From Ignavibacteriota bacterium (lineage in GTDB: Bacteria; Bacteroidota; Ignavibacteria; Ignavibacteriales; Melioribacteraceae), in NCBI GenBank assembly GCA_002698995.1, contig PAAX01000002.1, positions 1-64,000 on the forward strand: a stretch of 64,000 nucleotides of DNA, given 5' to 3'. The position numbers were made by a program, and so were the translations under genes. Positions 44,400-53,753 of the stretch are shown here, one piece after another (the stretch's first letter is position 1; each line of letters begins with the position of its first letter). The notes under the pieces were generated by a model that ran no database searches, was not told where the DNA came from, and saw only the letters and a program-made list of their open reading frames with translations.

Positions 44400-45759
44400 C
44401 ATTATTTACTATTCTATTAAAGGTTATTTTAGAATTTTTTACGCAATCCCCAACTGAAATTCCGCCTCGGTAATTACCGCTAAGGAAAAATCCTTTATGC
44501 TCTTTTTCAAACTGTTCAAAATATCTTTCGTGCTCAATGTAACCAATATTGTATTGGGGAATAGCTTTATTCCAAAGTTTGTGCCTCATAATAACAGGAT
44601 CACCGGAAATACTTGTTACCTGCTTAAATTCATTAAGGACTTTATCAATCAGCTTATCTTTATCGGATTCAAATAAATGAGGTGATCTTGCTCCTCCTAT
44701 AAATAAAGTAAAAGAAGCTTTATCCTGTTCTGCTCTATTCGGAAAAATTGTTGAACTCCAAATCGCACCCAAATAAGATTTTTTTTCTTTAGAAGGAATT
44801 AAATACCCAAATCCATCAAGTTCTCTGTTGATGTCTTTCTTATCAAATCCTAAATACAAAACCATAACCGGGGGATAATAAATATCATTCAAATGGGATT
44901 TCAAATTGTCATCAAAATTAATTAATGACGATAAAACATAAGCCGGTATAGTTGATAGTAATATTTCGGTTTCAATACTCTTTTCTTCACCATTCTTACT
45001 GTAATAAACTTTAAATCCTTTTGATAGTTTTTCGATTTTTTTTAATTGAGTATTGTATTCAATATCGCTTAATTGATTGGAAATAGCTTTGGGAAAAGTC
45101 TGCATTCCATTTATAAAAGAGAACATTTTAGCGGACTGCTTGGATTTTTCTTTATTCTTTTTTCTTTCTCTTGCTCCTTTAATTGTACCTTTAATTAGTC
45201 CACCGTAAATTTCTTCTAATCTATATAGCTTTGGAAAAGCTGACTTCACACTAAGCTTAGAAGGATCGCCGGCAAATACACCCGAGACGAAAGGATCAAT
45301 TGCATAATCTAGAAATTCTTGTCCCAATCTCCTTACAACAAACTCCGACATACTTTGATAATATCCATCATTCGATTTACCGATAAATGGTTCAGCCATA
45401 AGTCTGAGTTTTGCTTTAGCAGAAAAAAGATTCGTCTTTAAAAAAGCCTGTGGCGAAGTGGGAAGAGGCATAAGCTGATTATTTTTCAAGATGTATCTTA
45501 TGTTGGCTGCTTCATTTGCATAAATCATCTGATCTTTAATTCCGATTTCTTCTGCAAGCTGCGCAATTAAAGGAGTTGTTTCTAATCCGCTGTTTGGACC
45601 GAAATCTATCAAGAAACCATTTTCATTTATGGTTTCCATTGCTCCGCCGGGTTCGTCATTCCTTTCTAATATTTTTACATTGAACCCTTCTTTTTTCAAC
45701 CAATAAGCAGTTGCTAAACCGGATATTCCAGCACCAAGCACCAATACATCTTTATTCAT
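44395..45759 (-). CDS. hemY: protoporphyrinogen/coproporphyrinogen oxidase, HemY type
   Basis: A 454-residue FAD enzyme. Dinucleotide fold VLVLGAGISGLATAYWLKK at the start, then ERNDEPGGAMETI, FLIDFGPNSGLET (family signature) and GNYRGGISVGDCVKNS near the end. It removes six electrons from protoporphyrinogen IX (with HemN and HemE upstream this is the protoporphyrin route). HemY-type enzymes usually use oxygen. The start overlaps the hemH stop by one base (TAATG). The last residues, NNV and the stop codon, fall within the inverted repeat of the adjoining cassette. Confidence 0.93.
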   Translation of the reverse strand: MNKDVLVLGAGISGLATAYWLKKEGFNVKILERNDEPGGAMETINENGFLIDFGPNSGLETTPLIAQLAEEIGIKDQMIYANEAANIRYILKNNQLMPLPTSPQAFLKTNLFSAKAKLRLMAEPFIGKSNDGYYQSMSEFVVRRLGQEFLDYAIDPFVSGVFAGDPSKLSVKSAFPKLYRLEEIYGGLIKGTIKGARERKKNKEKSKQSAKMFSFINGMQTFPKAISNQLSDIEYNTQLKKIEKLSKGFKVYYSKNGEEKSIETEILLSTIPAYVLSSLINFDDNLKSHLNDIYYPPVMVLYLGFDKKDINRELDGFGYLIPSKEKKSYLGAIWSSTIFPNRAEQDKASFTLFIGGARSPHLFESDKDKLIDKVLNEFKQVTSISGDPVIMRHKLWNKAIPQYNIGYIEHERYFEQFEKEHKGFFLSGNYRGGISVGDCVKNSKITFNRIVNNV

Positions 45760-46727
45760 TAATTCTTGTTCCTCTCAATTTCTTTTATTGTGATATCTTT
45801 CAAAGCTTTTATAAATGTTTTGGAATCATTTAATCCGGTCATAACAATATAATTCTCAATATTGTTTTCGTCTGCAACGTGTCTATACTCAATATCAAGT
45901 TCAAATGAAGTCTCAACATGATCGGAAACAAAACTAATCGGAATAATCAATAAATGTTTTTTCCCTACCTTTGCAAGTTCTTCAATCTTATCATCTGTTC
46001 CGGGTTCAAGCCATTTTACGGGACCAACTTTGCTTTGGTAACATAAATGATGCTCATGAGAGTAATTTCTATCTTTCATAATGAGTTCAATCGATTTTTT
46101 AATTTGTCCGCTGTACGGATCACCGTTTCTTACCATACTCATTGGAGTTCCATGTGCACTAAAAACTAATTGAACATCTTTCCTAATATCTTCAGGAAAT
46201 CTCAATAATGTTTGATCTATTCTTTCGTTTATGGCTTTTACATAAGTTAAGTCATCATGATAATTATTAATATATACTACTTTGTTTTCATCTCCTTTGT
46301 ATTTTCGTTTCCATTCATTAAAAGAAGAGCCTGTTGTAGAAACAGAAAACTGAGGATATAAAGGAAGCAGATAGATTTTATCATAACCGTTTTTGTTTAT
46401 GCATTCTATGGTTTCTTCTGTTAAGGGTTTCCAGTAGCGCATAGCAACTAAAACATCAATATTCGGATCATAACTTTTTAATTCGGTATCAAGCATCTTT
46501 CTTTGAATTTCTGTCCATTCATTAATCGGAGATTTTCCGCCGATAAGTTCATATTCTTCGGCAACTTTCGGAGCTCTTCTCTTAGAAATAATTTTTGCAA
46601 ATAACTTTTGTCCAATTGGAATTTTGAATATATCGGGATCTCTGAATAAGTTAAACAAAAATGGCTCGATTGATTCTATTGAATCAGGTCCTCCTAAGTT
46701 TAATAAAACCACAGCAGTTTTAGACAT
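45759..46727 (-). CDS. hemH: ferrochelatase
   Basis: A 322-residue enzyme that inserts Fe2+ into protoporphyrin IX, the last step to heme. Seen: AVVLLNLGGPDSIESI at the start, YELIGGKSPINEWT, VFSAHGTPMSMV with the metal-site His, CYQSKVGPVKWLEP and the second site SFVSDHVETSFELDIEYR with the conserved Glu. GGAA precedes the ATG. First gene of the operon running to hemL; no clear promoter seen in the 160-base gap shared with the divergent ATP-grasp gene. Confidence 0.96.
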   Translation of the reverse strand: MSKTAVVLLNLGGPDSIESIEPFLFNLFRDPDIFKIPIGQKLFAKIISKRRAPKVAEEYELIGGKSPINEWTEIQRKMLDTELKSYDPNIDVLVAMRYWKPLTEETIECINKNGYDKIYLLPLYPQFSVSTTGSSFNEWKRKYKGDENKVVYINNYHDDLTYVKAINERIDQTLLRFPEDIRKDVQLVFSAHGTPMSMVRNGDPYSGQIKKSIELIMKDRNYSHEHHLCYQSKVGPVKWLEPGTDDKIEELAKVGKKHLLIIPISFVSDHVETSFELDIEYRHVADENNIENYIVMTGLNDSKTFIKALKDITIKEIERNKN

Positions 46728-46887
46728 TTATATTCCTTTCATCATTTCAATTTAAGACATGAAATTTACAAAATATAAGAGAAGATAATAAGTCAAATTG
46801 CACTATAAATTCCTTTTCTCGGTTAAAAATTAGTTTAGCTAACATCAAAATACTTTTATATATTGAACTAAAATTTTTGAGACTATT

Positions 46888-48096
46888 ATGAAAGATAAGT
46901 TTACAATACTTTGTATTTCATCCTATGAAAAGGGGCATGATTTTTTACGCCAATGTAAGGAAGAAGGAGCAAGAGTATTTTTATTAACTTCAAAAAGTCT
47001 TGAAAATGCCGACTGGCCAAAGGAATCTATTGATGATATTTTTTATATAAACGACGTTGACAAACAATGGAAAATGGAAGATGTAATTTACGGAGTTAGT
47101 TTTTTATCAAGAAAGCATAAATTAAACAGAATTGTTGCATTAGATGATTTTGATGTTGAAAAAGCAGCTTCTTTAAGAGAGCACTTAAGAACTCCCGGAA
47201 TGGGAGATACAACTGCAAGATATTTTAGAGATAAACTTGCTATGAGAATGAGAGCAAAAGAGGTTGGAATTTTAGTACCGGATTTTGTTCATGTTCTCAA
47301 TCATGATGAAATCAATCAGTTTATGGAAAATAATGAACCTCCTTATGTATTAAAACCAAGACTTCAAGCCGGTGCAATTGGAATTAAGAAAATTAATAAT
47401 CCTATTGAGTTTTGGGAAATTGCAAATTCACTCGGTGATCAGCAGTCTTTTTATCTTTTAGAGAAATTTGTTCCGGGAGATATTTATCACGTTGATACTA
47501 TTGTTTACAATAACAAAATTGAGTTTGCTATTGCCAGCGAATACGGCAAACCGCCTATGGAAGTAGCTCATGAAGGAAGAGTTTTTTCGACAAAAACTAT
47601 TAAGCGTGGAACTGATTTAGAAAAGGCATTACTATATCTAAATAAAGATGTAATGAACAGTTTGGGTTTAGTTAGAGGTATTTCACATACCGAATTCATA
47701 AAATCACATAAAGATGGTAAATTATATTTTCTAGAAACATCAGCAAGAGTTGGCGGAGCCAATATTCATGAATTAGTTAAAGCAGCAAGCGGTATTGATT
47801 TATGGAGAGAATGGGCCAAAATTGAAGTCAGCAGCGAATTTAAAGGTTATCAGCTTCCAGAAGTTAAAAATGATTATGCCGGATTAATTCTATCCTTAGC
47901 TAAACAAGAATGGCCAAATCTCGATAATTATAATGAAAAAGAAATTGTTTGGAAGCTTCAAAAAAAATATCATGCCGGATTAGTTTGTGCTGCAGATAGT
48001 TTTGAAAAAGTTAATGAATTATTACAAAAATATACTGAAAGATTTTACAATGACTTTTTTACATCACAACCTTTGCCGGATAAACCAACTGCTTAG
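46888..48096 (+). CDS. ATP-grasp family protein
   Basis: A 402-residue enzyme of the ATP-grasp fold (CarB-like). N-terminal Rossmann-like part (ILCISSYEKGHDFLRQ), then the grasp domain: YVLKPRLQAGAIGIKKI (ATP lysine and glycine loop), LLEKFVPGDIYHVDTIV, and FLETSARVGGANIHELV with the metal-binding Glu and Arg. Relatives ligate a carboxylate to an amine or thiol using ATP; the substrate is not deducible. No peptide, amino acid or partner gene adjoins it. Divergent from hemH and followed by a TPR kinase, but no link to heme is evident. Confidence 0.85.
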   Translation: MKDKFTILCISSYEKGHDFLRQCKEEGARVFLLTSKSLENADWPKESIDDIFYINDVDKQWKMEDVIYGVSFLSRKHKLNRIVALDDFDVEKAASLREHLRTPGMGDTTARYFRDKLAMRMRAKEVGILVPDFVHVLNHDEINQFMENNEPPYVLKPRLQAGAIGIKKINNPIEFWEIANSLGDQQSFYLLEKFVPGDIYHVDTIVYNNKIEFAIASEYGKPPMEVAHEGRVFSTKTIKRGTDLEKALLYLNKDVMNSLGLVRGISHTEFIKSHKDGKLYFLETSARVGGANIHELVKAASGIDLWREWAKIEVSSEFKGYQLPEVKNDYAGLILSLAKQEWPNLDNYNEKEIVWKLQKKYHAGLVCAADSFEKVNELLQKYTERFYNDFFTSQPLPDKPTA

Positions 48097-48164
48097 CTGC
48101 GTTTAATTTTTTTGTTTCTTATTGTAAAAGGGATTTTAGTTGTATTTAATAACAAAAGGGATTT

Positions 48165-50408
48165 TTGTTTAATACCGTGTTTAAGTTTCTACTTTCATAT
48201 AGTTTATGCTTTATTCTAATTCTGCTTTCCTATACGGTTTCAACATTTGCTCAAATTAATAGCGCAGAAGAGAAGAATATTGCTGAAGAGAAAATTGCTC
48301 AATTCAAAACTTTTTTAGCTTCTAAAGATACTTTAAAAGCAGTAAATCATATTTTAACTTTTGCCGATTCATTAGTTAAGAGTCAAAATCAACTTGCCAG
48401 ATTTAATACTTATGATACTCTTGCTTTCCTTTTAAGCGAAATTTCCGAATACGAAAAGTCTGTTTCACTATACAGCCAAGCTGCCGATTTTTTCCTTTCA
48501 AAAAAAAATTACGATAAAGCTGCAGATATTTACTGGGAAATAAGTCTTAATTATGCCCGCCTCTATAAATATACCGAGGCAAATCAGTATTCAAAAAAAA
48601 TAATTGCATTAAAAAATAAACTAAATGATAGTAAAATAATTTCATCTGCTTACAATGATTTGGGATTAATTTTCTGGAAACTTGGCGAACTTGATTCGGC
48701 GGTAACATATATAAATAAAAGTCTTACTATAGCAAAAAACCGAGATGATTCTATCTCACTTGCAAAAAGATATAACAACTTGGGTGTTATTTATTGGCGG
48801 AAAGGGGATGTAGAAAATGCCTATAAATTTTATTCAGAATCTTTATTGATAAGAGAGGCAATTGGTGATAAAAAATCGGTTACAAAAGTACTTAACAATC
48901 TCGCATTGGTTTTCCAAAGATTGAATTACTTTGATTTGGCAGAATCATATATAAATCGTGCATTAAAAATTTCTAGAGAAATAAATGATCCTATTGGGAT
49001 AAGTTATTCTTTACGCCGGCTCGGAAATTTATATCTGGTTATGAATGATCTTAATGAAGCGGAAAAATTATTAATTGAATCGATTGATATACTATTTGAG
49101 ATAGATGATCAAATTAGTCTTGTTCAAGTATATAATTTGCTGGGTAATATTTATGAGAAGAAAGATGAAGCCGATAAAGCAATTAAGAATTATAACAGAG
49201 CAGAAGAATTAGCAGAAGTAATTAACGATAAATTTTCTCAAGCCCTTGCACATTATAATTTAGGATCAATTTTACTAAATCAAAATTTGGAAAGAGAATC
49301 ATATTTTCATCTTAGTAAATCTTTAGAACTATCTGAAAAATTCGGTTATAGAATTATTAAAAGGGATACATATAAAAAGTTTGCTGAGTATTTCAGATCA
49401 ACAAAAAATATCAGTAAAGAAAATTATTTCCTTTATAAGTTTATTAATGTTAATGATAGTCTATTAAATGAATCAATTATCAGCAGCATTAGCGAGGTTA
49501 ATACAAGAAACCTAATTAAAATATCAGAAGAAAGAAGAGTTCTTCTGCAGAAGGAAAATGAACTACAAAAAAGCAAAATTGAGTATCAAAATTTTATTTT
49601 AACTGTATTTATAATATTGAGTGTAGTTGTACTTGGACTATTAACCTATTCATTATTCTTAAATAAAAAGATGAAAAGGCTGGTAAATTTAATAGAATTA
49701 AAAAATGAAGAATTGGAATCCGCTAACGAAGCAAAAGATAAATTGTTTTCAATTATTGCCCACGATCTAAAAGGACCGTTTACCAGCATACTCGGTTTTT
49801 CTGAATTAATTTATGAAGAATCTGAAAATAAAAATCAAAATGAGATTAAAGAATACTCATCACACCTCATAAAAAATCTAAATAGATTAGTTGAGTTAAT
49901 AAATAATTTATTAAACTGGTCTTTAATTCAAAGAGAAAAAATTTCTATTAATAAAGAAGAATTAAACGCCTCTGAATTGGTTGAGCATGTATTAAGCGAT
50001 TTAGAACTTAATGCCAAATTGAAAAGTATCTCTTTTAATAAGTCAATAGAAAAAGATATTTTTATTAAAGGTGATAGAAGTATGTTAAGTTCTGCTTTCA
50101 GAAATATAATTTCAAATGCAGTAAAATATAGTCCAAAAGATACTTCAATAAATGTTCACTGTTATAAAAACAGTAGTTTTATGCACCTTGAAGTAAAAGA
50201 TTACGGTAAAGGAATGCCCAAAGAAAAAATAAACACAATTCTAAATGGTGATTTGATAGAATCGACTTTAGGAACTAATAATGAAAAAGGAACCGGAATC
50301 GGGATTTCAATTTGTAAAGATTTTGTAGAGCAGCATGAAGGTAAATTGGAAATAGAAAGTGATAATACCTCATTTACGTTATTCAGAATTATTCTTCCAA
50401 TAAATTAA
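48165..50408 (+). CDS. TPR-containing membrane histidine kinase
   Basis: A 747-residue protein. TTG start with AAGGG just upstream; a GTG four codons later is possible. Signal peptide MFNTVFKFLLSYSLCFILIL to TFAQ, then seven or so tetratricopeptide repeats (about 90-400: AYNDLGLIFWKLGELDSAV, RYNNLGVIYWRKGDVENA, VLNNLALVFQRLNYFDLA, VYNLLGNIYEKKDEADKA), a membrane helix (about 474-497), a short coiled coil, HisKA with IIAHDLKGPF (His533) and HATPase (IISNAVKYSP, KDYGKGMP, GTGIGISICKDF). The TPR part is outside the inner membrane. No regulator is encoded beside it. Confidence 0.9.
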   Translation: MFNTVFKFLLSYSLCFILILLSYTVSTFAQINSAEEKNIAEEKIAQFKTFLASKDTLKAVNHILTFADSLVKSQNQLARFNTYDTLAFLLSEISEYEKSVSLYSQAADFFLSKKNYDKAADIYWEISLNYARLYKYTEANQYSKKIIALKNKLNDSKIISSAYNDLGLIFWKLGELDSAVTYINKSLTIAKNRDDSISLAKRYNNLGVIYWRKGDVENAYKFYSESLLIREAIGDKKSVTKVLNNLALVFQRLNYFDLAESYINRALKISREINDPIGISYSLRRLGNLYLVMNDLNEAEKLLIESIDILFEIDDQISLVQVYNLLGNIYEKKDEADKAIKNYNRAEELAEVINDKFSQALAHYNLGSILLNQNLERESYFHLSKSLELSEKFGYRIIKRDTYKKFAEYFRSTKNISKENYFLYKFINVNDSLLNESIISSISEVNTRNLIKISEERRVLLQKENELQKSKIEYQNFILTVFIILSVVVLGLLTYSLFLNKKMKRLVNLIELKNEELESANEAKDKLFSIIAHDLKGPFTSILGFSELIYEESENKNQNEIKEYSSHLIKNLNRLVELINNLLNWSLIQREKISINKEELNASELVEHVLSDLELNAKLKSISFNKSIEKDIFIKGDRSMLSSAFRNIISNAVKYSPKDTSINVHCYKNSSFMHLEVKDYGKGMPKEKINTILNGDLIESTLGTNNEKGTGIGISICKDFVEQHEGKLEIESDNTSFTLFRIILPIN

Positions 50409-50443
50409 GTGCACCGCTTCAAATTATGTTATTGAAGCGGCAC
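50409..50443. terminator. hairpin between convergent kinase and hemN genes
   Basis: A perfect 9-bp stem CCGCTTCAA/TTGAAGCGG with a nine-base loop, flanked by GTG/CAC. It occupies almost the whole 42-base gap. T runs are poor on both strands, but the position suits a shared bidirectional terminator. Confidence 0.6.
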
Positions 50444-50450
50444 AAAATTA

Positions 50451-51824
50451 TTATACAGTTCTTGAATATCTAGCCGTATCTTGTTTTCTTTCAATATAGC
50501 CGTCAAAATTCATAGCAACGTTTCTTATCATTAATCTTCCCATTTCAGAGATAGTAAGTTTTCTCTTTTCAATAGTAACTAAACCGTCGTCAATCATTTC
50601 ACCAAAATTGCTTAATGCATAAGCAAAATATTTTTCGAAATCGATTTTATATTTTTGTTCAACCCAGTCAAAATCTAATTCAAAATCGCACATTACTTTT
50701 GTTATAACATCTCTTCTTAATAAATCATCTTGATTAAGCTTGTAGCCTCTTTCAATAGGTAGATTTCCTTCATCCAAATATTCAAAGTATGGTTTTTCTC
50801 TTTTAATATTCTGCGCATACACTTGTCCAATCTGACTAATGCTGGTTATTCCCATTCCGTATAAATCTGTACCGGCATGAGTTGAGTAACCTTGAAAGTT
50901 TCTATAAAGTTTTTTCTCTCTAAGAGCAACGGCCATTTCATCTTCAGGTTTTGCAAAGTGATCCATACCTATAAAAACATATCCGGCACTTGTGAGTTTT
51001 TCAACAGTCATTTTTAAGATTGCTAATTTTTCTTCAGGAATCGGAATATCTTCCGGACGGATTAACGCCATGTGTTTTTTCATCCAAGGTACATGAGCAT
51101 AATTAAATACTGCAATTCTATCAGGAGAAATATCAATAATGGTATCAACAGTTTTAGCAAATTCATCAACAGTTTGAAATGGAAGTCCATATATTAAATC
51201 AAGATTTATACTCTCGAACCCGAGTTCTCTCACCCAATTAACAACTTGTCTTGTCATATCTTCCGGCTGAATTCTATTAACAGCTTTTTGAACTCTCTCG
51301 TTAAAATCCTGAACACCCATACTGATTCTATTAAATCCACCGTTTCTTAAAGCTTCCAAATGAGCTCTAGTTAATCCGCGCGGATCAATTTCACAGCCTT
51401 CTTCAGAGTTTTCCTTGAAATCAAAACTCTGCTTAATAAAGGAAACTAAATCTGAAATTTCATCAGGATCAAGATGAGTTGGAGTTCCACCACCCCAATG
51501 TAGCTGAATTACTTTTCTATCACTATTTAAATAAGTTCTTAAAAGATCAATTTCATTTTTAAGATATTTTATATACTGTTTAATCCTATCTCTATTTCTA
51601 GTGATTATCATATTGCAGCCGCAGAAGTAGCACAACGTATCACAGAAAGGAAGATGATAATATAAAGATAGATCGGGCTGTGCCTCATGATTAGTTCTTA
51701 TTATCTCATCTAAATATTGCTCATGTGTAAATCCTTCATGAAAATGAGGTGCGGTTGGATAACTTGTATATCGTGGACCAGGTCTATCATACTTTTTAAT
51801 CAGATCTGTATTTATTTCAAACAT
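50451..51824 (-). CDS. hemN: oxygen-independent coproporphyrinogen III dehydrogenase
   Basis: A 457-residue radical SAM enzyme converting coproporphyrinogen III to protoporphyrinogen IX without oxygen. Typical HemN start RPGPRYTSYPTAPHFHEGF, cluster motif LPFCDTLCYFCGCN (CxxxCxxC plus the following Cys), HWGGGTPTHL, and GVQDFNERVQKAVNRIQP. The C-terminal HemN domain is complete, which separates true HemN from HemW-like proteins. AGGAG is upstream of the ATG. Last gene of the hemX-A-C-D-E-N operon. Confidence 0.95.
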   Translation of the reverse strand: MFEINTDLIKKYDRPGPRYTSYPTAPHFHEGFTHEQYLDEIIRTNHEAQPDLSLYYHLPFCDTLCYFCGCNMIITRNRDRIKQYIKYLKNEIDLLRTYLNSDRKVIQLHWGGGTPTHLDPDEISDLVSFIKQSFDFKENSEEGCEIDPRGLTRAHLEALRNGGFNRISMGVQDFNERVQKAVNRIQPEDMTRQVVNWVRELGFESINLDLIYGLPFQTVDEFAKTVDTIIDISPDRIAVFNYAHVPWMKKHMALIRPEDIPIPEEKLAILKMTVEKLTSAGYVFIGMDHFAKPEDEMAVALREKKLYRNFQGYSTHAGTDLYGMGITSISQIGQVYAQNIKREKPYFEYLDEGNLPIERGYKLNQDDLLRRDVITKVMCDFELDFDWVEQKYKIDFEKYFAYALSNFGEMIDDGLVTIEKRKLTISEMGRLMIRNVAMNFDGYIERKQDTARYSRTV

Positions 51825-51893
51825 TTTTTCTCCTAACTTCTCTAATAGCTGATGAATAATTCATCTTATATGAGCTATCTTTTACATTATTTT

Positions 51894-52940
51894 TTAATGA
51901 TATTTTTTACTTTCTTCTTTCACAAATTGAACTAAAGCTTTTGCATGTTCAGGATTAACATCGGGAAGAATTCCATGTCCAAGATTAAAAACATGACCGC
52001 TTCCTTTTCCGAAGCTCTTTAAAATCTTCTTTACTTCACTTCTAATTCTATCTTTTGGTGCATACAGAATTGTAGGATCCATATTACCTTGAAGTGCTAC
52101 TTTGTTACCGATTCTCTCTCTAACTTTGCCAATATCAGAATTCCAATCGAGACCAATAGAATCGGCACCTATCTTTGCTAATCTGCCATATCTTGAGTGA
52201 ATTCCTTTCGGGAAATATATAACCGGTTCTTTTTTAACTTTTAAACCGGAGATAATTTTTTCAACATACTGTAAAGCAAATTCTTCATAATCATCTTGAG
52301 TCAGTATTCCAGCCCAAGTATCAAATATTTGAACTGCATTGCATCCCATTTCAATTTTTGCATTAAGATAATCAGTAACCGCAACAGAAATTTTTTCAAG
52401 AATAGAATGAGCAAGTTTGGGATTATTATAAATCATCTTCTTAACTTCAGAAAAAGATTTAGAACCACCCCCTTCGACCATATAGGTCAATAATGTCCAA
52501 GGTGCGCCGCTGAAACCAATTAACGGAACTCTGTTATCCAATGCATCTTTTGTCTGTTTGATTCCATCCATCACATATTTTAATTCAACATAAGGATCGA
52601 CCGGTTTTAATTCTTTTGCATCTTCCTCATTTCTTATTGGTTTTGGAAATTGAGGACCTTTACTTTCAATCATTGTAAATTCCATTCCCATTGCTTCCGG
52701 AATTACAAGAATATCTGAAAACAAAATTGCTGCATCTACATCAAGAATATCTATAGGCTGAACAGTAACCTCAGCAACTAATTCGGGAGTTTTACACATA
52801 GTTATGAAATCAGCTTTCTCTCTAACAGCTCTATATTCAGGCAAGTATCTTCCGGCTTGACGCATAATCCAAATAGGAGTTCTTTCAACTTCTTTTCTTT
52901 TACTTGCTCTTAAAAAAAGATCATTTTTTAATTTGCTCAA
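51894..52940 (-). CDS. hemE: uroporphyrinogen decarboxylase
   Basis: A 348-residue enzyme that removes four carboxyls from uroporphyrinogen III. TPIWIMRQAGRYLPEYR with the two conserved Arg, FSDILVIPEAMG, GFSGAPWTLLTYMVEG and the C-terminal NLGHGILPDVNPEH are all present. I take the TTG five bases after GGAGG (protein begins MSKLKND) as start; a longer version from an upstream TTG would place that ribosome site inside the coding region. It begins 27 bases after hemD. Confidence 0.94.
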   Translation of the reverse strand: MSKLKNDLFLRASKRKEVERTPIWIMRQAGRYLPEYRAVREKADFITMCKTPELVAEVTVQPIDILDVDAAILFSDILVIPEAMGMEFTMIESKGPQFPKPIRNEEDAKELKPVDPYVELKYVMDGIKQTKDALDNRVPLIGFSGAPWTLLTYMVEGGGSKSFSEVKKMIYNNPKLAHSILEKISVAVTDYLNAKIEMGCNAVQIFDTWAGILTQDDYEEFALQYVEKIISGLKVKKEPVIYFPKGIHSRYGRLAKIGADSIGLDWNSDIGKVRERIGNKVALQGNMDPTILYAPKDRIRSEVKKILKSFGKGSGHVFNLGHGILPDVNPEHAKALVQFVKEESKKYH

Positions 52941-52967
52941 CAAATCCTCCGCAGTTTTCAATATTTA

Positions 52968-53753
52968 TTAACTTTTTACAACAAATAAATCATTTATTTT
53001 TTTTACTTCGTTTACCATTCCTTCAATTGTAAATTCATTAGGAACGGAAAAAACTTCTACACCATTTTCTTCAATAACTTTTTTAGTTGAGTTACCTATT
53101 GCAATTATTCTGCTATTTGAAAAGTAATCGGCTTCATCCTCAATATTCATAAGTGTTACAAAGTTTTCATAATTTGATGGAGAAGTGAAAAGGAATAAAT
53201 CAATTTCTGATTCATTAACTTCATCTATAATATTTTTTAAATCATCTTCATTTGGAAGCTCATTTTTATAAACCGGAATTGAAAATACTTCCGACTTTCT
53301 TTCTCTTAAATAATTTTCCAAATCTCTTCTTCCGATTTCAGATTTTGGAATAAGAATTTTCTTTCCTTCTAAATCTCTATCGGAGAGATATTTAATTACA
53401 CCTTCTGCACTATACTCTTCCGGAACATAATCAATATGAATTTTATGTTTTTCACAATATGCTTTAGTCTTACTTCCAACTGCAATTTTTTGCTTAATAA
53501 GATTTATATCATAATAAGTTTCATTAAGCGCTACTAAAAAATATTTAGCAGAATTAAATGACGGAAAAATTATATAATCAAATCGGCTGTTTTTACTTAA
53601 TAAAATCTTGAGATCAATAATTCTTTCAGATTCTTCAATCTTTATAGCCGGGAAATAAATCACATTAATTCCGAGTGATTCTAATTCGGCAAAATCATTC
53701 TGTGATTGCTCTTTTGATCTTGTTACAACTATATTTTTTATCTTACTGCTCAA
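52968..53753 (-). CDS. hemD: uroporphyrinogen III synthase
   Basis: A 261-residue protein with the loose HemD pattern: NIVVTRSKEQSQNDFAELESLG at the start, IIFPSFNSAKYF, IAVGSKTKAYCEK, and in the second half LFTSPSNYENF and IAIGNSTKKVIEENG, which mirror the first half as in this two-domain family. It closes hydroxymethylbilane to uroporphyrinogen III with inversion of ring D. The TTG start directly follows the hemC stop codon. The family is poorly conserved; position between hemC and hemE makes it firm. Confidence 0.9.
   Translation of the reverse strand: MSSKIKNIVVTRSKEQSQNDFAELESLGINVIYFPAIKIEESERIIDLKILLSKNSRFDYIIFPSFNSAKYFLVALNETYYDINLIKQKIAVGSKTKAYCEKHKIHIDYVPEEYSAEGVIKYLSDRDLEGKKILIPKSEIGRRDLENYLRERKSEVFSIPVYKNELPNEDDLKNIIDEVNESEIDLFLFTSPSNYENFVTLMNIEDEADYFSNSRIIAIGNSTKKVIEENGVEVFSVPNEFTIEGMVNEVKKINDLFVVKS

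Larger units (their letters stand above)
43971..44403 (-). mobile_element. putative small mobile cassette carrying a four-helix-bundle gene
   Basis: About 430 bases bounded by imperfect inverted repeats with one small gene filling the inside. It sits between hemY and hemB in an otherwise continuous heme operon. The right repeat holds the start codon of the enclosed gene and the stop codon of hemY, and also has a direct repeat CATTATACATT (44372 and 44393). No transposase is encoded, so movement would need help in trans. Related IVS genes are known as insertions in 23S rRNA genes; mobility of this copy is inference. Confidence 0.5.
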
